This document shows positions 9,846 to 18,090 of a stretch of DNA of 42,360 nt, in pieces. This DNA is from Pseudomonadales bacterium (lineage in GTDB: Bacteria > Pseudomonadota > Gammaproteobacteria > Pseudomonadales > Azotimanducaceae): NCBI GenBank assembly GCA_023300545.1, contig JALZVT010000017.1:1-42360 (forward strand), written 5' to 3'. The notes under the pieces were generated by a model. It ran no database searches and was not told where the DNA came from. It saw only the letters and a list, made by a program, of their open reading frames with translations. Position numbers and translations under genes: made by a program. Within the stretch, counting starts at the first letter, position 1, and every line of letters begins with the position of its first letter.

Positions 9846-10841
9846 TTGAGCCAGTCGCACGACGACGAGCAAGCAACAGCTGACAATTCGAAGAAGAAAG
9901 GCAGCCTGTGGCAGCGATTGAAGGGTGGCCTTGATAAAACCCGCAATCAGCTCAGTGAAGGCGTCGGCAATCTGTTGCTTGGTGAAAAGGAGATCAGCGA
10001 TGACGTGCTTGATGATCTTGAGACGGCGCTGATCACCACTGATGTGGGTTTGCCGGCGACTCGGGAGATCATGGATAAGCTGGCGGCGCGGGTGAAGCGG
10101 CGCGAACTGAACAATACCGTGGCACTGCATGCCGCGCTGGCAGGTGTGCTGCGCGAGATTCTGGAGCCGATGCAAGGCACCCTTTCGGTCGATGTTGCTA
10201 ACACGCCCTGCGTGATCTTCTTTGTTGGCGTGAATGGCGTGGGCAAAACGACGACGGTGGGTAAGCTCGCGAAGCAACTCCAAGAGAAGGGCCGTAAAGT
10301 GGTGCTGGCGGCGGGTGATACCTTCCGAGCAGCGGCGGTCGAGCAGTTGCAGGCATGGGGTGAACGCAATTCGGTTGAAGTCATAGCTCAGCAACAGGGC
10401 TCGGACAGTGCCTCTGTTGTCTTTGATGCGGTGCAAGCCGGACGTGCTCGCGGCGCAGATGTGGTGTTAGCTGACACAGCGGGCCGCTTGCAGGCCAAAA
10501 CCAACCTTATGGATGAGCTGTCGAAAATTAAGCGTGTTGTTGCCCGGTTTGACGAGGCTGCACCGCATGAAGTGATTCTGGTGCTCGATGCAGGCGTTGG
10601 TCAAAACGCACTTAGCCAGTTGAAAGAGTTTGATGCAGCGGTTGGTGTGACCGGGCTGATTCTTACCAAGCTTGATGGTAGCGCCAAAGCAGGTGTGCTG
10701 TTTGCGCTGGCACACGCCATACGCGCCGCAGATCCTGAGCGTCGAATTCCCGTTTACCACATTGGTGTGGGCGAGCAGATCGATGATCTACGACCGTTTG
10801 AGGTGGAACCTTTTGTGGAGGCGCTCCTGGCCAGTGGGTAG
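9846..10841 (+). CDS. ftsY: Signal recognition particle receptor FtsY
   Basis: FtsY is the SRP receptor GTPase that docks ribosome-SRP complexes at the inner membrane. Counting from a GTG at 9840, the NG domain has GVNGVGKTT (130-138), DTFRAAA (160-166), DTAGR (212-216), TKLDG (276-280) and GVGEQIDDLRPF (309-320). The acidic A domain is very short (about 25 residues), unlike the long one of E. coli. TTG at 9846 is preferred because GGGG (9835-9838) lies 7 bases upstream; from the GTG at 9840 that site would be almost adjacent. In the VLDAGxGQ loop it has Val where Thr is usual. It starts an operon with ftsE (8-bp overlap) and ftsX. Confidence 0.95.
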   Translation: MSQSHDDEQATADNSKKKGSLWQRLKGGLDKTRNQLSEGVGNLLLGEKEISDDVLDDLETALITTDVGLPATREIMDKLAARVKRRELNNTVALHAALAGVLREILEPMQGTLSVDVANTPCVIFFVGVNGVGKTTTVGKLAKQLQEKGRKVVLAAGDTFRAAAVEQLQAWGERNSVEVIAQQQGSDSASVVFDAVQAGRARGADVVLADTAGRLQAKTNLMDELSKIKRVVARFDEAAPHEVILVLDAGVGQNALSQLKEFDAAVGVTGLILTKLDGSAKAGVLFALAHAIRAADPERRIPVYHIGVGEQIDDLRPFEVEPFVEALLASG

Positions 10842-11517
10842 TGTCGACTTTCGCAATGTAAGCAAACGTTACGACAATGGCTTTGAGGCGCTGAAACAGA
10901 TTTCGGTGTCGATTCGCGAAGGGTCAATGACGTTTCTTACCGGCCACTCGGGAGCGGGCAAGAGCACCTTCTTGCGCTTGCTGCTGCGACTTGAACATGC
11001 AGATCGGGGCGCGATTGCCGTGAACGGCGTTGACGTCACTCGCCTGCCAGAGCGCGCGCTACCGGCTTATCGCCGTAACCTCGGTGCTGTGTTTCAGGAT
11101 CATCACTTGCTGGCGAACAGAACCGTTTATGAAAACGTTGCGTTGCCGTTACGGGTTGGTGGTATGCGTGAGAAAGACGCGGCGCGCCGTGTGCGCGCGG
11201 CACTGTCGCGGGTAGGCCTGCTCGAAAAAGAGCTGCAGTTTCCGCGCGCACTTTCTACGGGTGAGCAGCAGCGGGTAGGTATCGCGAGGGCGGTGGTGAA
11301 TCGACCCAAAATTTTGCTTGCTGATGAACCCACGGGCAACCTCGACCCGGAGTTGTCGCGCGATATCATGACGCTGTTTCAGCAATTTCGGCAGGTTGGA
11401 ACAACCGTTATTGTGGCCAGTCACGACCGCGAGCTTATCAACTCACTTGGGTTTCGCATCATCGAGTTGAGTCAGGGACAACTGTTGCGCGATATTCCAG
11501 GAGTGGCAGATGGCTAA
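10834..11517 (+). CDS. ftsE: Cell division ATP-binding protein FtsE
   Basis: FtsE is the ABC ATPase of the FtsEX complex, which acts at the septum and activates peptidoglycan hydrolases through EnvC-type partners. The 227-residue protein has Walker A GHSGAGKST (37-45), Q-loop FQD (87-89), signature LSTGEQQ (140-146) and Walker B with the catalytic Glu in LLADEPTGNLD (Glu165). The GTG at 10834 overlaps the ftsY stop by 8 bp and places the conserved VDFRNVSKRY at the N-terminus; the frame is open further upstream inside ftsY. It overlaps ftsX by 8 bp. Confidence 0.96.
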   Translation: MGSVDFRNVSKRYDNGFEALKQISVSIREGSMTFLTGHSGAGKSTFLRLLLRLEHADRGAIAVNGVDVTRLPERALPAYRRNLGAVFQDHHLLANRTVYENVALPLRVGGMREKDAARRVRAALSRVGLLEKELQFPRALSTGEQQRVGIARAVVNRPKILLADEPTGNLDPELSRDIMTLFQQFRQVGTTVIVASHDRELINSLGFRIIELSQGQLLRDIPGVADG

Positions 11518-12472
11518 GGAAAAAGTGAGTACGCATCCCTGGCCGAGCCCGCCACGCGCCCGCTTTGCCTGGTTTCGCGATCATGCCCGAGTCGCAAGTG
11601 AAAGCTTTGGGTATTTGAGTGCGCGACTCGCGACGTCGTTGCTGGTCTGGTTGCTGATCGGGATTGCCCTCGCGTTACCGGCGGGATTATTTTTGTTGCA
11701 GACTAATCTGTCCAGCCTTACGGGTGATTGGCAGGGGCGGCCGGGAGTTTCGGTGTACTTCGAACGGGGCGTTGCAAAGACCCACGTTGATGCGGTGATC
11801 GCAAAGGCGGAAGCACAAGCCTCGGTACAGCAGGTTTGGCACATCACGCCGGAAGATGCATTGGAAGAATTTCAGGAGTTTTCTGGTCTTGCTGAGTCTC
11901 TGGACTTGTTGGCGGCAAATCCGCTACCGAGTTCGCTCAAGGTCACCCTGGCGAACTCGGCGGACGTTGTTGATCTGCAAGATGTGGCCCGAATACTCGG
12001 TGCGCAAAAAGGTGTCGACGAAGTGGTGATCGAGAAGACCTGGCTTGAGCGACTGGCTGCGCTTTCCAGTCTAGTGAACCGGCTCGGCGTGGTGTTAGGG
12101 GCGATGTTTGCGTTGGGCGCGGTTCTCGTCACCGCCACATCGGTACGTCTGGCCATTGAAGCGCGCCTGGATGAGCTGCGGGTGCAGAAGTTGGTAGGTG
12201 CGTCTAACGCGTTTCTGCGTCGACCCTTTCTGTACTTTGGTCTGCTGTATGGACTCGGGGGTGGGCTGATTGCCTTGATGCTGTTGTCGGCGGTGCTGTT
12301 GCTGCTCGAAAAGCCGTTGGCGACCCTTCTGGGCAGCTACGGCAGCACGTTGAATGTTGTGGGGTTCGATTTCACCTTTCTGGCCGGATTGATGTTGCTG
12401 GGTGGTGTACTAGGATTATTTGGCGCCGTATTGGCCAGCCAGCAGCGGCTGGGTACGGTCGAGGTGGTTTGA
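11510..12472 (+). CDS. ftsX: Cell division permease-like protein FtsX
   Basis: FtsX is the membrane partner of FtsE; its periplasmic loop regulates septal peptidoglycan hydrolases. The 320-residue protein has a cytoplasmic N-terminus, a first membrane helix at about 40-65 and a periplasmic domain at about 66-185. Three more helices follow at about 193-216, 238-266 and 285-312. This is the four-helix FtsX topology and usual length. It lies directly after ftsE with an 8-bp overlap. The next gene is rpoH after 145 bp, the typical ftsYEX-rpoH order. Confidence 0.96.
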   Translation: MAKEKVSTHPWPSPPRARFAWFRDHARVASESFGYLSARLATSLLVWLLIGIALALPAGLFLLQTNLSSLTGDWQGRPGVSVYFERGVAKTHVDAVIAKAEAQASVQQVWHITPEDALEEFQEFSGLAESLDLLAANPLPSSLKVTLANSADVVDLQDVARILGAQKGVDEVVIEKTWLERLAALSSLVNRLGVVLGAMFALGAVLVTATSVRLAIEARLDELRVQKLVGASNAFLRRPFLYFGLLYGLGGGLIALMLLSAVLLLLEKPLATLLGSYGSTLNVVGFDFTFLAGLMLLGGVLGLFGAVLASQQRLGTVEVV

Positions 12473-12553
12473 TAATCCAGGAAATTTTGAAAACTTGTTT
12501 AAAAACAAAGGTATAGAGTCTTTGTGAAGCCTGTCACGGAACTCTTGTTGCCG

Positions 12554-12600
12554 TTAGCAGTCCTACTAGACGAGTGCTAAAATCACCCGGTAAAACGGGT
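12554..12600 (+). promoter_or_regulatory. Candidate rpoH promoter and leader hairpin
   Basis: TTAGCA (12554-12559), an 18-base spacer and TAAAAT (12578-12583) resemble a sigma-70 promoter; the -10 box is one base from consensus, the -35 weaker. ACCCG (12585-12589) and CGGGT (12596-12600) form a 5-bp hairpin just before the rpoH ribosome-binding site AAGAGG. The transcription start would be very close to the hairpin. All of this is prediction. Confidence 0.4.
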
Positions 12601-12617
12601 AGTAAGAGGTAATACGC

Positions 12618-13484
12618 ATGACAACTGACGTAATGGCAATGAATAGCCTGTCGCTACAGTCGATGGCACCCGGTCAGAATCTGGACGGTTACATCGCCAC
12701 GGTTCGCAAATTTGACGTGCTGAGCGCTGAAGAAGAGAAGGCGCTGGCCGAACGATTTTTCTACGATAACGACCTTGAAGCTGCTCGCGAGCTGGTGCTG
12801 CGGCACCTACGCTTTGTGGTACACCTCGCGCGCTCATACAGTGGTTATGGTTTGCCATTGGGCGATCTGGTGCAAGAAGGTAACGTTGGCCTGATGAAGG
12901 CAGTCAAACGCTTTGACCCGGGTGTGGGCGTGCGACTGGTGTCGTTTGCGGTGCACTGGATTAAGGCCGAGATGCACGAGTTCATTTTGAAGAACTGGCG
13001 CATCGTAAAAGTGGCAACGACGAAAGCCCAGCGGAAACTGTTTTTCAATCTGCGCGGCGCCAAGACTAAGCTCGCGTGGTTGTCGAAGGACGAAGCTAAG
13101 GCAGTTGCTGATGACCTCGGTGTGCCGGTGGCGGCGGTTAGCCAAATGGAAGGCAGGCTCGCTTCCCACGATGTCGCATTTGATGGCTACGGGTCAGATG
13201 ACGATGAAGCGCCAAGTGCGCCGATGCATTATCTCGAAGACCGATCGGCGAACCCCGAAGACGTTGTTGTCGAAACCGACTTCCGCGATGACTCTGAGCG
13301 CAAGCTTGGGGCGGCCCTTATGACACTCGACGAGCGCAGCCGAGATATTTTGCAGCAGCGCTGGTTGGCTGATAAAAAGCAAACACTGCACGAACTGGCT
13401 GCCGTTTATTCGGTCTCGGCTGAACGTATTCGCCAAATTGAAGCGAACGCCATCAAGAAGCTGCGCAAACGCCTGGCTGCCTGA
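12618..13484 (+). CDS. rpoH: RNA polymerase heat-shock sigma factor (sigma-32)
   Basis: RpoH directs RNA polymerase to heat-shock promoters (chaperones, proteases). The 288-residue protein has sigma region 2 (LRHLRFVVHLARSY...GDLVQEGNVGLMKAVKRFDP), the sigma-32-specific RpoH box QRKLFFNLR (138-146), and region 4 with the helix-turn-helix LHELAAVYSVSAERIRQIE near the C-terminus. The ATG has AAGAGG about 8 bases upstream. It is downstream of ftsYEX with its own probable promoter. RpoH is usually controlled at translation and by chaperone/FtsH-dependent turnover; I cannot see a clear thermosensor here beyond a small leader hairpin. Confidence 0.98.
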   Translation: MTTDVMAMNSLSLQSMAPGQNLDGYIATVRKFDVLSAEEEKALAERFFYDNDLEAARELVLRHLRFVVHLARSYSGYGLPLGDLVQEGNVGLMKAVKRFDPGVGVRLVSFAVHWIKAEMHEFILKNWRIVKVATTKAQRKLFFNLRGAKTKLAWLSKDEAKAVADDLGVPVAAVSQMEGRLASHDVAFDGYGSDDDEAPSAPMHYLEDRSANPEDVVVETDFRDDSERKLGAALMTLDERSRDILQQRWLADKKQTLHELAAVYSVSAERIRQIEANAIKKLRKRLAA

Positions 13485-13508
13485 AGGGCTGTTGGCTAAG
13501 GGGTAATC

Positions 13509-13901
13509 GTGTCTGGTCCGAGTTCGCTCCTCGCTGTTGCGTCATTCCTCGGCGCAACGGGTGTTGGTTTAGGCGCATTCGGCGCGCACGCTCTGAAGTC
13601 GCGCTTGCTTGCGAGTGACACCCTCTCTACTTGGGAAACCGCGGTCCACTACCATTTGCTGCACGCAGTTGCCATGTTGGCATTAGTGGCCTGCGCCCGT
13701 ACCTTCCCATCTGCGCTACTGGGATCGCTGCATGTGAGCGGTTGGCTGTTTGTTGCGGGTGTGATTTTGTTTAGCGGCAGCCTTTATGGTCTGGCGTTGG
13801 GTGGTCCGCGTTGGCTTGGACCGGTTACCCCGCTGGGTGGGTTGGCTTTTATTGTGGGTTGGTTGTGGCTGTTAAAGCCGGCGTTTAGTTCTGATGTCTG
13901 A
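13509..13901 (+). CDS. DUF423 family membrane protein (YgdD-like)
   Basis: This 130-residue, very hydrophobic protein has about four membrane helices and the family hallmarks GAFGAHALK near the N-terminus, WETAVHYHLLHAVAML in the middle and GPVTPLGGLAFIVGWLWL at the end. The function of DUF423/YgdD proteins is unknown. The start is GTG, 24 bp after rpoH. It overlaps trmB by 8 bp and is probably cotranscribed with it. Confidence 0.9.
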   Translation: MSGPSSLLAVASFLGATGVGLGAFGAHALKSRLLASDTLSTWETAVHYHLLHAVAMLALVACARTFPSALLGSLHVSGWLFVAGVILFSGSLYGLALGGPRWLGPVTPLGGLAFIVGWLWLLKPAFSSDV

Positions 13902-14583
13902 GTCTACTACTGAGAAAATTATCGAGCCGCGGCGGCAGGTTTATGTGCGTCGTCGCGGGCGGATGACTAAAGGTCAAGAGCGGGCTCTAGAAACGCTTCG
14001 AGAAGCGTATTGCGTTGATGCTGCGAAAGTTAGGTTAGCTGACCTATTCGATAACGATAACGACCTAGGTTTAGAAATTGGCTTTGGTATGGGCCACGCC
14101 ACGGCTCACTGGGCGGCGCTGCGTCCGGATATGAATCTGCTTGGCATTGAAGTGTACGAGCCTGGCATTGGCGCGTTGCTGCTGAGTCTGGAAGAGCAAA
14201 GCCTTGCGAACGTACGCGTCATTGAAGGCGACGCGCGGGTGTTGCTGGAAGAGTGGGTGCCTGAAGGGGCTCTCGCGCAAATCAATCTGTTCTTTCCCGA
14301 CCCTTGGCCAAAAAAGCGTCACGCCTCACGCCGTATCGTGCAGCACGATACGGTGGAGCTGTACGCGTCGCGGTTGCGTCCGGGCGGCACGTTACGTATC
14401 GCCACCGACTGGGAACCCTACGCGCAATGGATATTAGAGTGTGTTGACGCCAATCCAAATTTGCAGAACATGGCCGGCGGGTACGCAGAGCGTGCAGAAG
14501 AGCGGCCGGTAACAAACTTCGAAGCTCGAGGCATTCGCCTTGGTCACGGGGTATGGGATTTCTGCTACGAGCGACGAGGTTAA
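13894..14583 (+). CDS. trmB: tRNA (guanine-46 N7)-methyltransferase
   Basis: TrmB adds the N7-methyl group to G46 in the variable loop of tRNA using SAM. The 229-residue protein has the SAM-binding EIGFGMG (61-67), GIEVYEPG and the diagnostic FPDPWPKKRH (134-143), then TDWEPYA and the C-terminal TNFEARG. Length is typical. The start overlaps the DUF423 gene by 8 bp. Confidence 0.97.
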   Translation: MSESTTEKIIEPRRQVYVRRRGRMTKGQERALETLREAYCVDAAKVRLADLFDNDNDLGLEIGFGMGHATAHWAALRPDMNLLGIEVYEPGIGALLLSLEEQSLANVRVIEGDARVLLEEWVPEGALAQINLFFPDPWPKKRHASRRIVQHDTVELYASRLRPGGTLRIATDWEPYAQWILECVDANPNLQNMAGGYAERAEERPVTNFEARGIRLGHGVWDFCYERRG

Positions 14584-14603
14584 TGGTTCTGTGAAGCAGA
14601 CCC

Positions 14604-15191
14604 ATGTCAAAAAAATCATTTAGCGCGCTGATAGCTTCTGTTCGCGCCTGTACTCTGTGTGCCGGCGAGCTCGAAGCGGGTGTGCGCCCTGTTTTGCAGG
14701 CGCACCCTGGCGCGTCTGTATTGATTGCTGGCCAAGCGCCAGGTTCTAAGGTGCACGCGACAGGAATCCCCTTCGACGACCCAAGCGGGAATCGACTGCG
14801 CGATTGGATGGGGGTAGATCGAGATACCTTTTACGATGAGACCAAGATCGCGATCTTGCCTATGGGTTTTTGTTATCCGGGCAAAGGCAAGTCTGGCGAC
14901 TTGCCACCAAAACCGGTGTGCGCTGCTACCTGGCGTGAAAAACTGATGGCGGGGCTGCCAAATATAGAGCTGGTTTTGGTCATTGGTCAGTACGCTCAGG
15001 CTTGGCACTTACCGGAGCAGCAGGCCACGCTTACTCAGACAGTACGCGACTGGTCGAGCTATGAGCGAGATTTGCTACCGTTGCCGCATCCAAGCCCACG
15101 GAACAATATCTGGCTGAAGAAAAATCCGTGGTTTGAAGTGGAGGTGCTTCCTGAGCTGAAAGCGCGCGTTGCATCTGCTTTGGCTGTTTGA
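14604..15191 (+). CDS. Uracil-DNA glycosylase family protein (Fe-S type)
   Basis: This 195-residue protein has the UDG-superfamily motif GQAPGSKVHATGIPFDDPSG starting at residue 43 and the second motif HPSPRNN (His162). Four cysteines at 16, 19, 90 and 106 follow the C-x2-C...C-x15-C spacing of Fe-S uracil-DNA glycosylases (family 4/5), so an iron-sulfur cluster is likely. Similar gammaproteobacterial proteins are usually annotated only as UDG family. In the first motif the usual catalytic position is not obvious, so activity on uracil is not certain. It lies 20 bp after trmB and ends 23 bp from the convergent hemW stop. Confidence 0.87.
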   Translation: MSKKSFSALIASVRACTLCAGELEAGVRPVLQAHPGASVLIAGQAPGSKVHATGIPFDDPSGNRLRDWMGVDRDTFYDETKIAILPMGFCYPGKGKSGDLPPKPVCAATWREKLMAGLPNIELVLVIGQYAQAWHLPEQQATLTQTVRDWSSYERDLLPLPHPSPRNNIWLKKNPWFEVEVLPELKARVASALAV

Positions 15192-15214
15192 TGTTTAACC
15201 CGGTAGAGCTGCGG

Positions 15215-16360
15215 TCAGAGAAAGTCTGCAACAATCGTATCAAGTGCATTCACACCCATCGGAGTTAGCGCGACTCTATTGTCGTGCATGCAGCCCATGC
15301 GACGCCACTTGGTGAGGACGCTGTCGATGTCGCTCAACGCAATGCCAGTGCGCTCGACAAATTCTGACTCAGAAATGCCGTCGAGCAAGCGCAACGCGTT
15401 CATCATGAATTCGCTTGGCCGTTCACTGCTCTCTACTGTGGTTTTCTCCAGCTGCCAGTCGAGTGCTTCGGCCTGCTGCAAATACAGCCGAGGCTGACGT
15501 GGTTGAGCCGTACGCATGATCGCAAGCGGGTCGCCATTGCTGGCTTGACTGATTTTACCGTGAGCACCTGCGCCTATTCCCAAATAGTCACCAAATTCCC
15601 AGTAGTTGCGGTTGTGCTGAGCCTGTTTGTTGTCACGTGCGTAGGCAGAGATCTCGTAGCGCTCAAAGCCGGCACTCGCGAGTAAACCCAAACCTTGGCT
15701 TTCAATGGCGCCAAGCGTGTCTTCATCGGGTAGATTCGGTGGGCGTTTGGCGAACTCTGTGCGAGGTTCAATCGTTAGCTGATACCAAGAGATATGGCTC
15801 ACACCCGTGTTGATGGCGGTGCTTAGGTCGTTCAGTGCAATCTCGGCGGTTTGCTCTGGCAGGCCATGCATCAGGTCTAGATTCATATTGTCGAAGCCGG
15901 CGAGCTGCGCGGCTTCGATGGCGACCATCGCTTCGCGACTTGAATGTATTCGACCCAACTCCACCAGAGCTTTGTCGTTAAATGACTGCACGCCCATCGA
16001 CAAACGATTAATACCTGCAGCGCGATATTCGGCGAGGTTGCCGTATTCCAGCGTACCGGGGTTCGCCTCCATCGTTATTTCTGCATCATGAGTTAAGGTC
16101 GGACGAATCACGTCCAGTAACCGTTGAAAGCTCTCGGGATGAAATAGGCTGGGTGTGCCTCCGCCAAAAAACACTGAGCTAATTTTTCGCGTTCCGCGCA
16201 AGCTCTGCTGCGCATGCCAGTCTGCAAGCAGCGCAGCAACGTACTGTTCCTCTGGCAGGTCGTTGTTCAGTGGGTGCGAATTGAAATCGCAGTACGGACA
16301 TTTGCGTACGCACCACGGGAAATGCACGTACAGACCCATCGACGATGCTGCAAAGGTCAT
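15215..16360 (-). CDS. hemW: Radical SAM family heme chaperone HemW
   Basis: HemW is a radical-SAM-fold protein that binds and delivers heme; it was long misannotated as an oxygen-independent coproporphyrinogen III oxidase. The N-terminus has the Fe-S motif CVRKCPYC (Cys17, Cys21, Cys24) followed by DFNSH. Then come FFGGGTPSLF and the C-terminal HemW region (SEFMMNALRLLDGI...). Length is 381, as usual. An alternative start is Met8. It is the last gene of the minus-strand run from yggS, 54 bp after rdgB, which matches the order I recall from Pseudomonas. Confidence 0.95.
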   Translation of the reverse strand: MTFAASSMGLYVHFPWCVRKCPYCDFNSHPLNNDLPEEQYVAALLADWHAQQSLRGTRKISSVFFGGGTPSLFHPESFQRLLDVIRPTLTHDAEITMEANPGTLEYGNLAEYRAAGINRLSMGVQSFNDKALVELGRIHSSREAMVAIEAAQLAGFDNMNLDLMHGLPEQTAEIALNDLSTAINTGVSHISWYQLTIEPRTEFAKRPPNLPDEDTLGAIESQGLGLLASAGFERYEISAYARDNKQAQHNRNYWEFGDYLGIGAGAHGKISQASNGDPLAIMRTAQPRQPRLYLQQAEALDWQLEKTTVESSERPSEFMMNALRLLDGISESEFVERTGIALSDIDSVLTKWRRMGCMHDNRVALTPMGVNALDTIVADFL

Positions 16361-16414
16361 GGCACTGCACGGGCGAAAAGTGCGAGGTTTGGTTGTTGGC
16401 TGTTCAAGGTGCGG

Positions 16415-17014
16415 CTAGAGACCGGTTAGCTGTGGCTGTAAGACTTGCCAGGCCCGTCCGCGATGGCTGCGAGCATGCTTCTCATCTGGGTTTAGGCTTG
16501 CGGCCGTTGCGCCAGAGGTTGCGTCTATGAAAAGCGGGTCGTAGCCAAAGCCGTTACTGCCGCTGGGTGCGGTGCCGATAGAGCCGTGCCATTGACCGGT
16601 AGCAACTAATGGCGCTGGGTCATTCGCAGAGCGCAACAGAACTAACGCGCAGTAAAAATGCGCGCGCCTGTCTTCTGTATTTTCGAGAGCAGCCAGAAGC
16701 TTTGCGTTGTTGGCAAGGTCTTGGCTAGATTCGCTGTGTGGGCCGGGCCCCGCGTAACGTGCTGAATATATTCCGGGTGCGCCAGCAAGAGCGGCTACGG
16801 CCAGCCCGGAATCGTCCGCCAGGCAGGGCAGACCGGTTGCCTGAGCCGCATTGCGTGCCTTGAGCACGGCATTTTCAACAAAGGTTGTGCCTGTCTCGTC
16901 AGCCTGCTCGATATCAAAATCAGCCAGTGACACAAGTGTATGGCCCGTATCTGCAAACAGTTCTTGAAACTCTCGAAGCTTCCCCGGGTTTTCCGTTGCC
17001 AAGAGAATTTTCAC
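16415..17014 (-). CDS. rdgB: XTP/dITP diphosphatase (non-canonical purine NTPase)
   Basis: The enzyme hydrolyses ITP, dITP and XTP to monophosphates, cleaning the nucleotide pool. Motifs: LLATENPGKLREF at the N-terminus, TFVENAVLKARNAA, LADDSGLAV, GAPGIYSARY and GSNGFGYDPLF. The GTG at 17014 is chosen; its G is shared with the TAG stop of the preceding gene and GGGAAG lies 5 bases upstream, giving 199 residues. A TTG at 17026 would add four residues. Motifs and length are those of RdgB/HAM1. Confidence 0.96.
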   Translation of the reverse strand: MKILLATENPGKLREFQELFADTGHTLVSLADFDIEQADETGTTFVENAVLKARNAAQATGLPCLADDSGLAVAALAGAPGIYSARYAGPGPHSESSQDLANNAKLLAALENTEDRRAHFYCALVLLRSANDPAPLVATGQWHGSIGTAPSGSNGFGYDPLFIDATSGATAASLNPDEKHARSHRGRAWQVLQPQLTGL

Positions 17015-17454
17015 TAGTCTTCCCAATACATTTTTTGTTCGAACTTCATATTGTTGGCCACGCCGTCTGGCCCAACAAAGTTGATGTCGAAGCGCATCAG
17101 TTCCTGATCACTGAAGCGAGTTTGGGCGAGATAGTACACAGCGTCGCCTTCACGAACTTCTTCGAACTCAAGTTTTAGAATCTGGCCGGGCAAATTCTTC
17201 ACGGTGCCACGGAGTTTAGCCCGGACGGGATTATTGTCTTTGTCGAGAATTGAGATATTGACCAACGCCCGGTTGCGACCGCGCACCACCTTGTACTTGC
17301 TCGCCATGTCGGCGCTCAGAAATGTGCTGGCAAACGCAACGTAGTGCACCGAATAGTCGCCTGCCTGTTTGCTTTGTTCAGCGTTCGCCGACAGGCTGTG
17401 CAACGTAAGTGTTGTGAAAATCAGACGGAGTAGTAGACGTTTTAGTGGGTACAT
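17014..17454 (-). CDS. DUF4426 family exported protein
   Basis: This 146-residue protein begins with a signal peptide (MYPLKRLLLRLIFTTLTL, then HSLSANA, cleavage near ANA). The mature part has the YSVHYVAFASTFLSADMA start and repeated beta-strand patterns typical of DUF4426, a small periplasmic family. Its function is not known. It sits between metW and rdgB, its usual position, overlapping rdgB by one base. Confidence 0.88.
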   Translation of the reverse strand: MYPLKRLLLRLIFTTLTLHSLSANAEQSKQAGDYSVHYVAFASTFLSADMASKYKVVRGRNRALVNISILDKDNNPVRAKLRGTVKNLPGQILKLEFEEVREGDAVYYLAQTRFSDQELMRFDINFVGPDGVANNMKFEQKMYWED

Positions 17455-17478
17455 TGTTACCTCGATGCGGCTGACAGC

Positions 17479-18090
17479 TCAATTCTTGCCGGCAGTGGTT
17501 GTGCGTGTAAGGCGATAAAATGCAGTTACGCCAAAAAAATTAGGGAACCTGTTCATCATTGGACGTTGTTTATGATTTGCGTCCACCACAAAGCGCTCAT
17601 TGATAACAATGTTTAACTCTTTGCACAGCTCTTCAAAATCTTTGAACGAACAAAGATGAATGTTGGGGGTGTCAAACCAGCGATTGGGAAGATGCCCGGC
17701 CATTGGCATGGTGCCTTGGCTGGCCAGATACATCCGACATCGCCAGTTGGCAAAGTTCGGAAAGCTCACTACGCAGTTGTTAGCAATACGCAGCATTTCT
17801 CGCAGCATGAGCACGGGGTCGGCAACAGCCTGAATGGTTTCTGTCATCACGACGGTGTCGAAGCTGTCGTCAGGGAAGTTTCCGAGTCCTAAGTTTAGAT
17901 CTTGTTCCAGTACGTTGACGCCCCTGCTAATGCAGGCATTAATGTTGTTGGGGTCAATGTCGAGCCCGTAGCCATTGACCGCGCGATTTTCCTGCAGCCA
18001 GGCAAGCAGTTCACCTTCACCACAACCTAAGTCGAGCACTCGTGCGCCATGTTCAATCTGTTTGGCAATAATCGACAGGTCTGCTCTCAT
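17479..18090 (-). CDS. metW: Methionine biosynthesis protein MetW
   Basis: This 203-residue SAM-dependent-methyltransferase-fold protein has the SAM loop [15 protein letters not shown] at about residues 18-32. In many proteobacteria MetW is the obligate partner of MetX; its own catalytic activity is not established. The start overlaps the metX stop by 4 bp, supporting tight coupling of the two. Confidence 0.94.
   Translation of the reverse strand: MRADLSIIAKQIEHGARVLDLGCGEGELLAWLQENRAVNGYGLDIDPNNINACISRGVNVLEQDLNLGLGNFPDDSFDTVVMTETIQAVADPVLMLREMLRIANNCVVSFPNFANWRCRMYLASQGTMPMAGHLPNRWFDTPNIHLCSFKDFEELCKELNIVINERFVVDANHKQRPMMNRFPNFFGVTAFYRLTRTTTAGKN

Noticed and set aside
9612-10436. 274-codon minus-strand open frame across ftsY and rsmD
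   Set aside because: It is antisense to the conserved FtsY GTPase and out of frame with rsmD, and it resembles no known family.
11251-11275. FtsE signature motif is LSTGEQQ rather than LSGGQ
   Set aside because: From memory, Thr at this position is normal in Pseudomonas-type FtsE, so it is not a defect.
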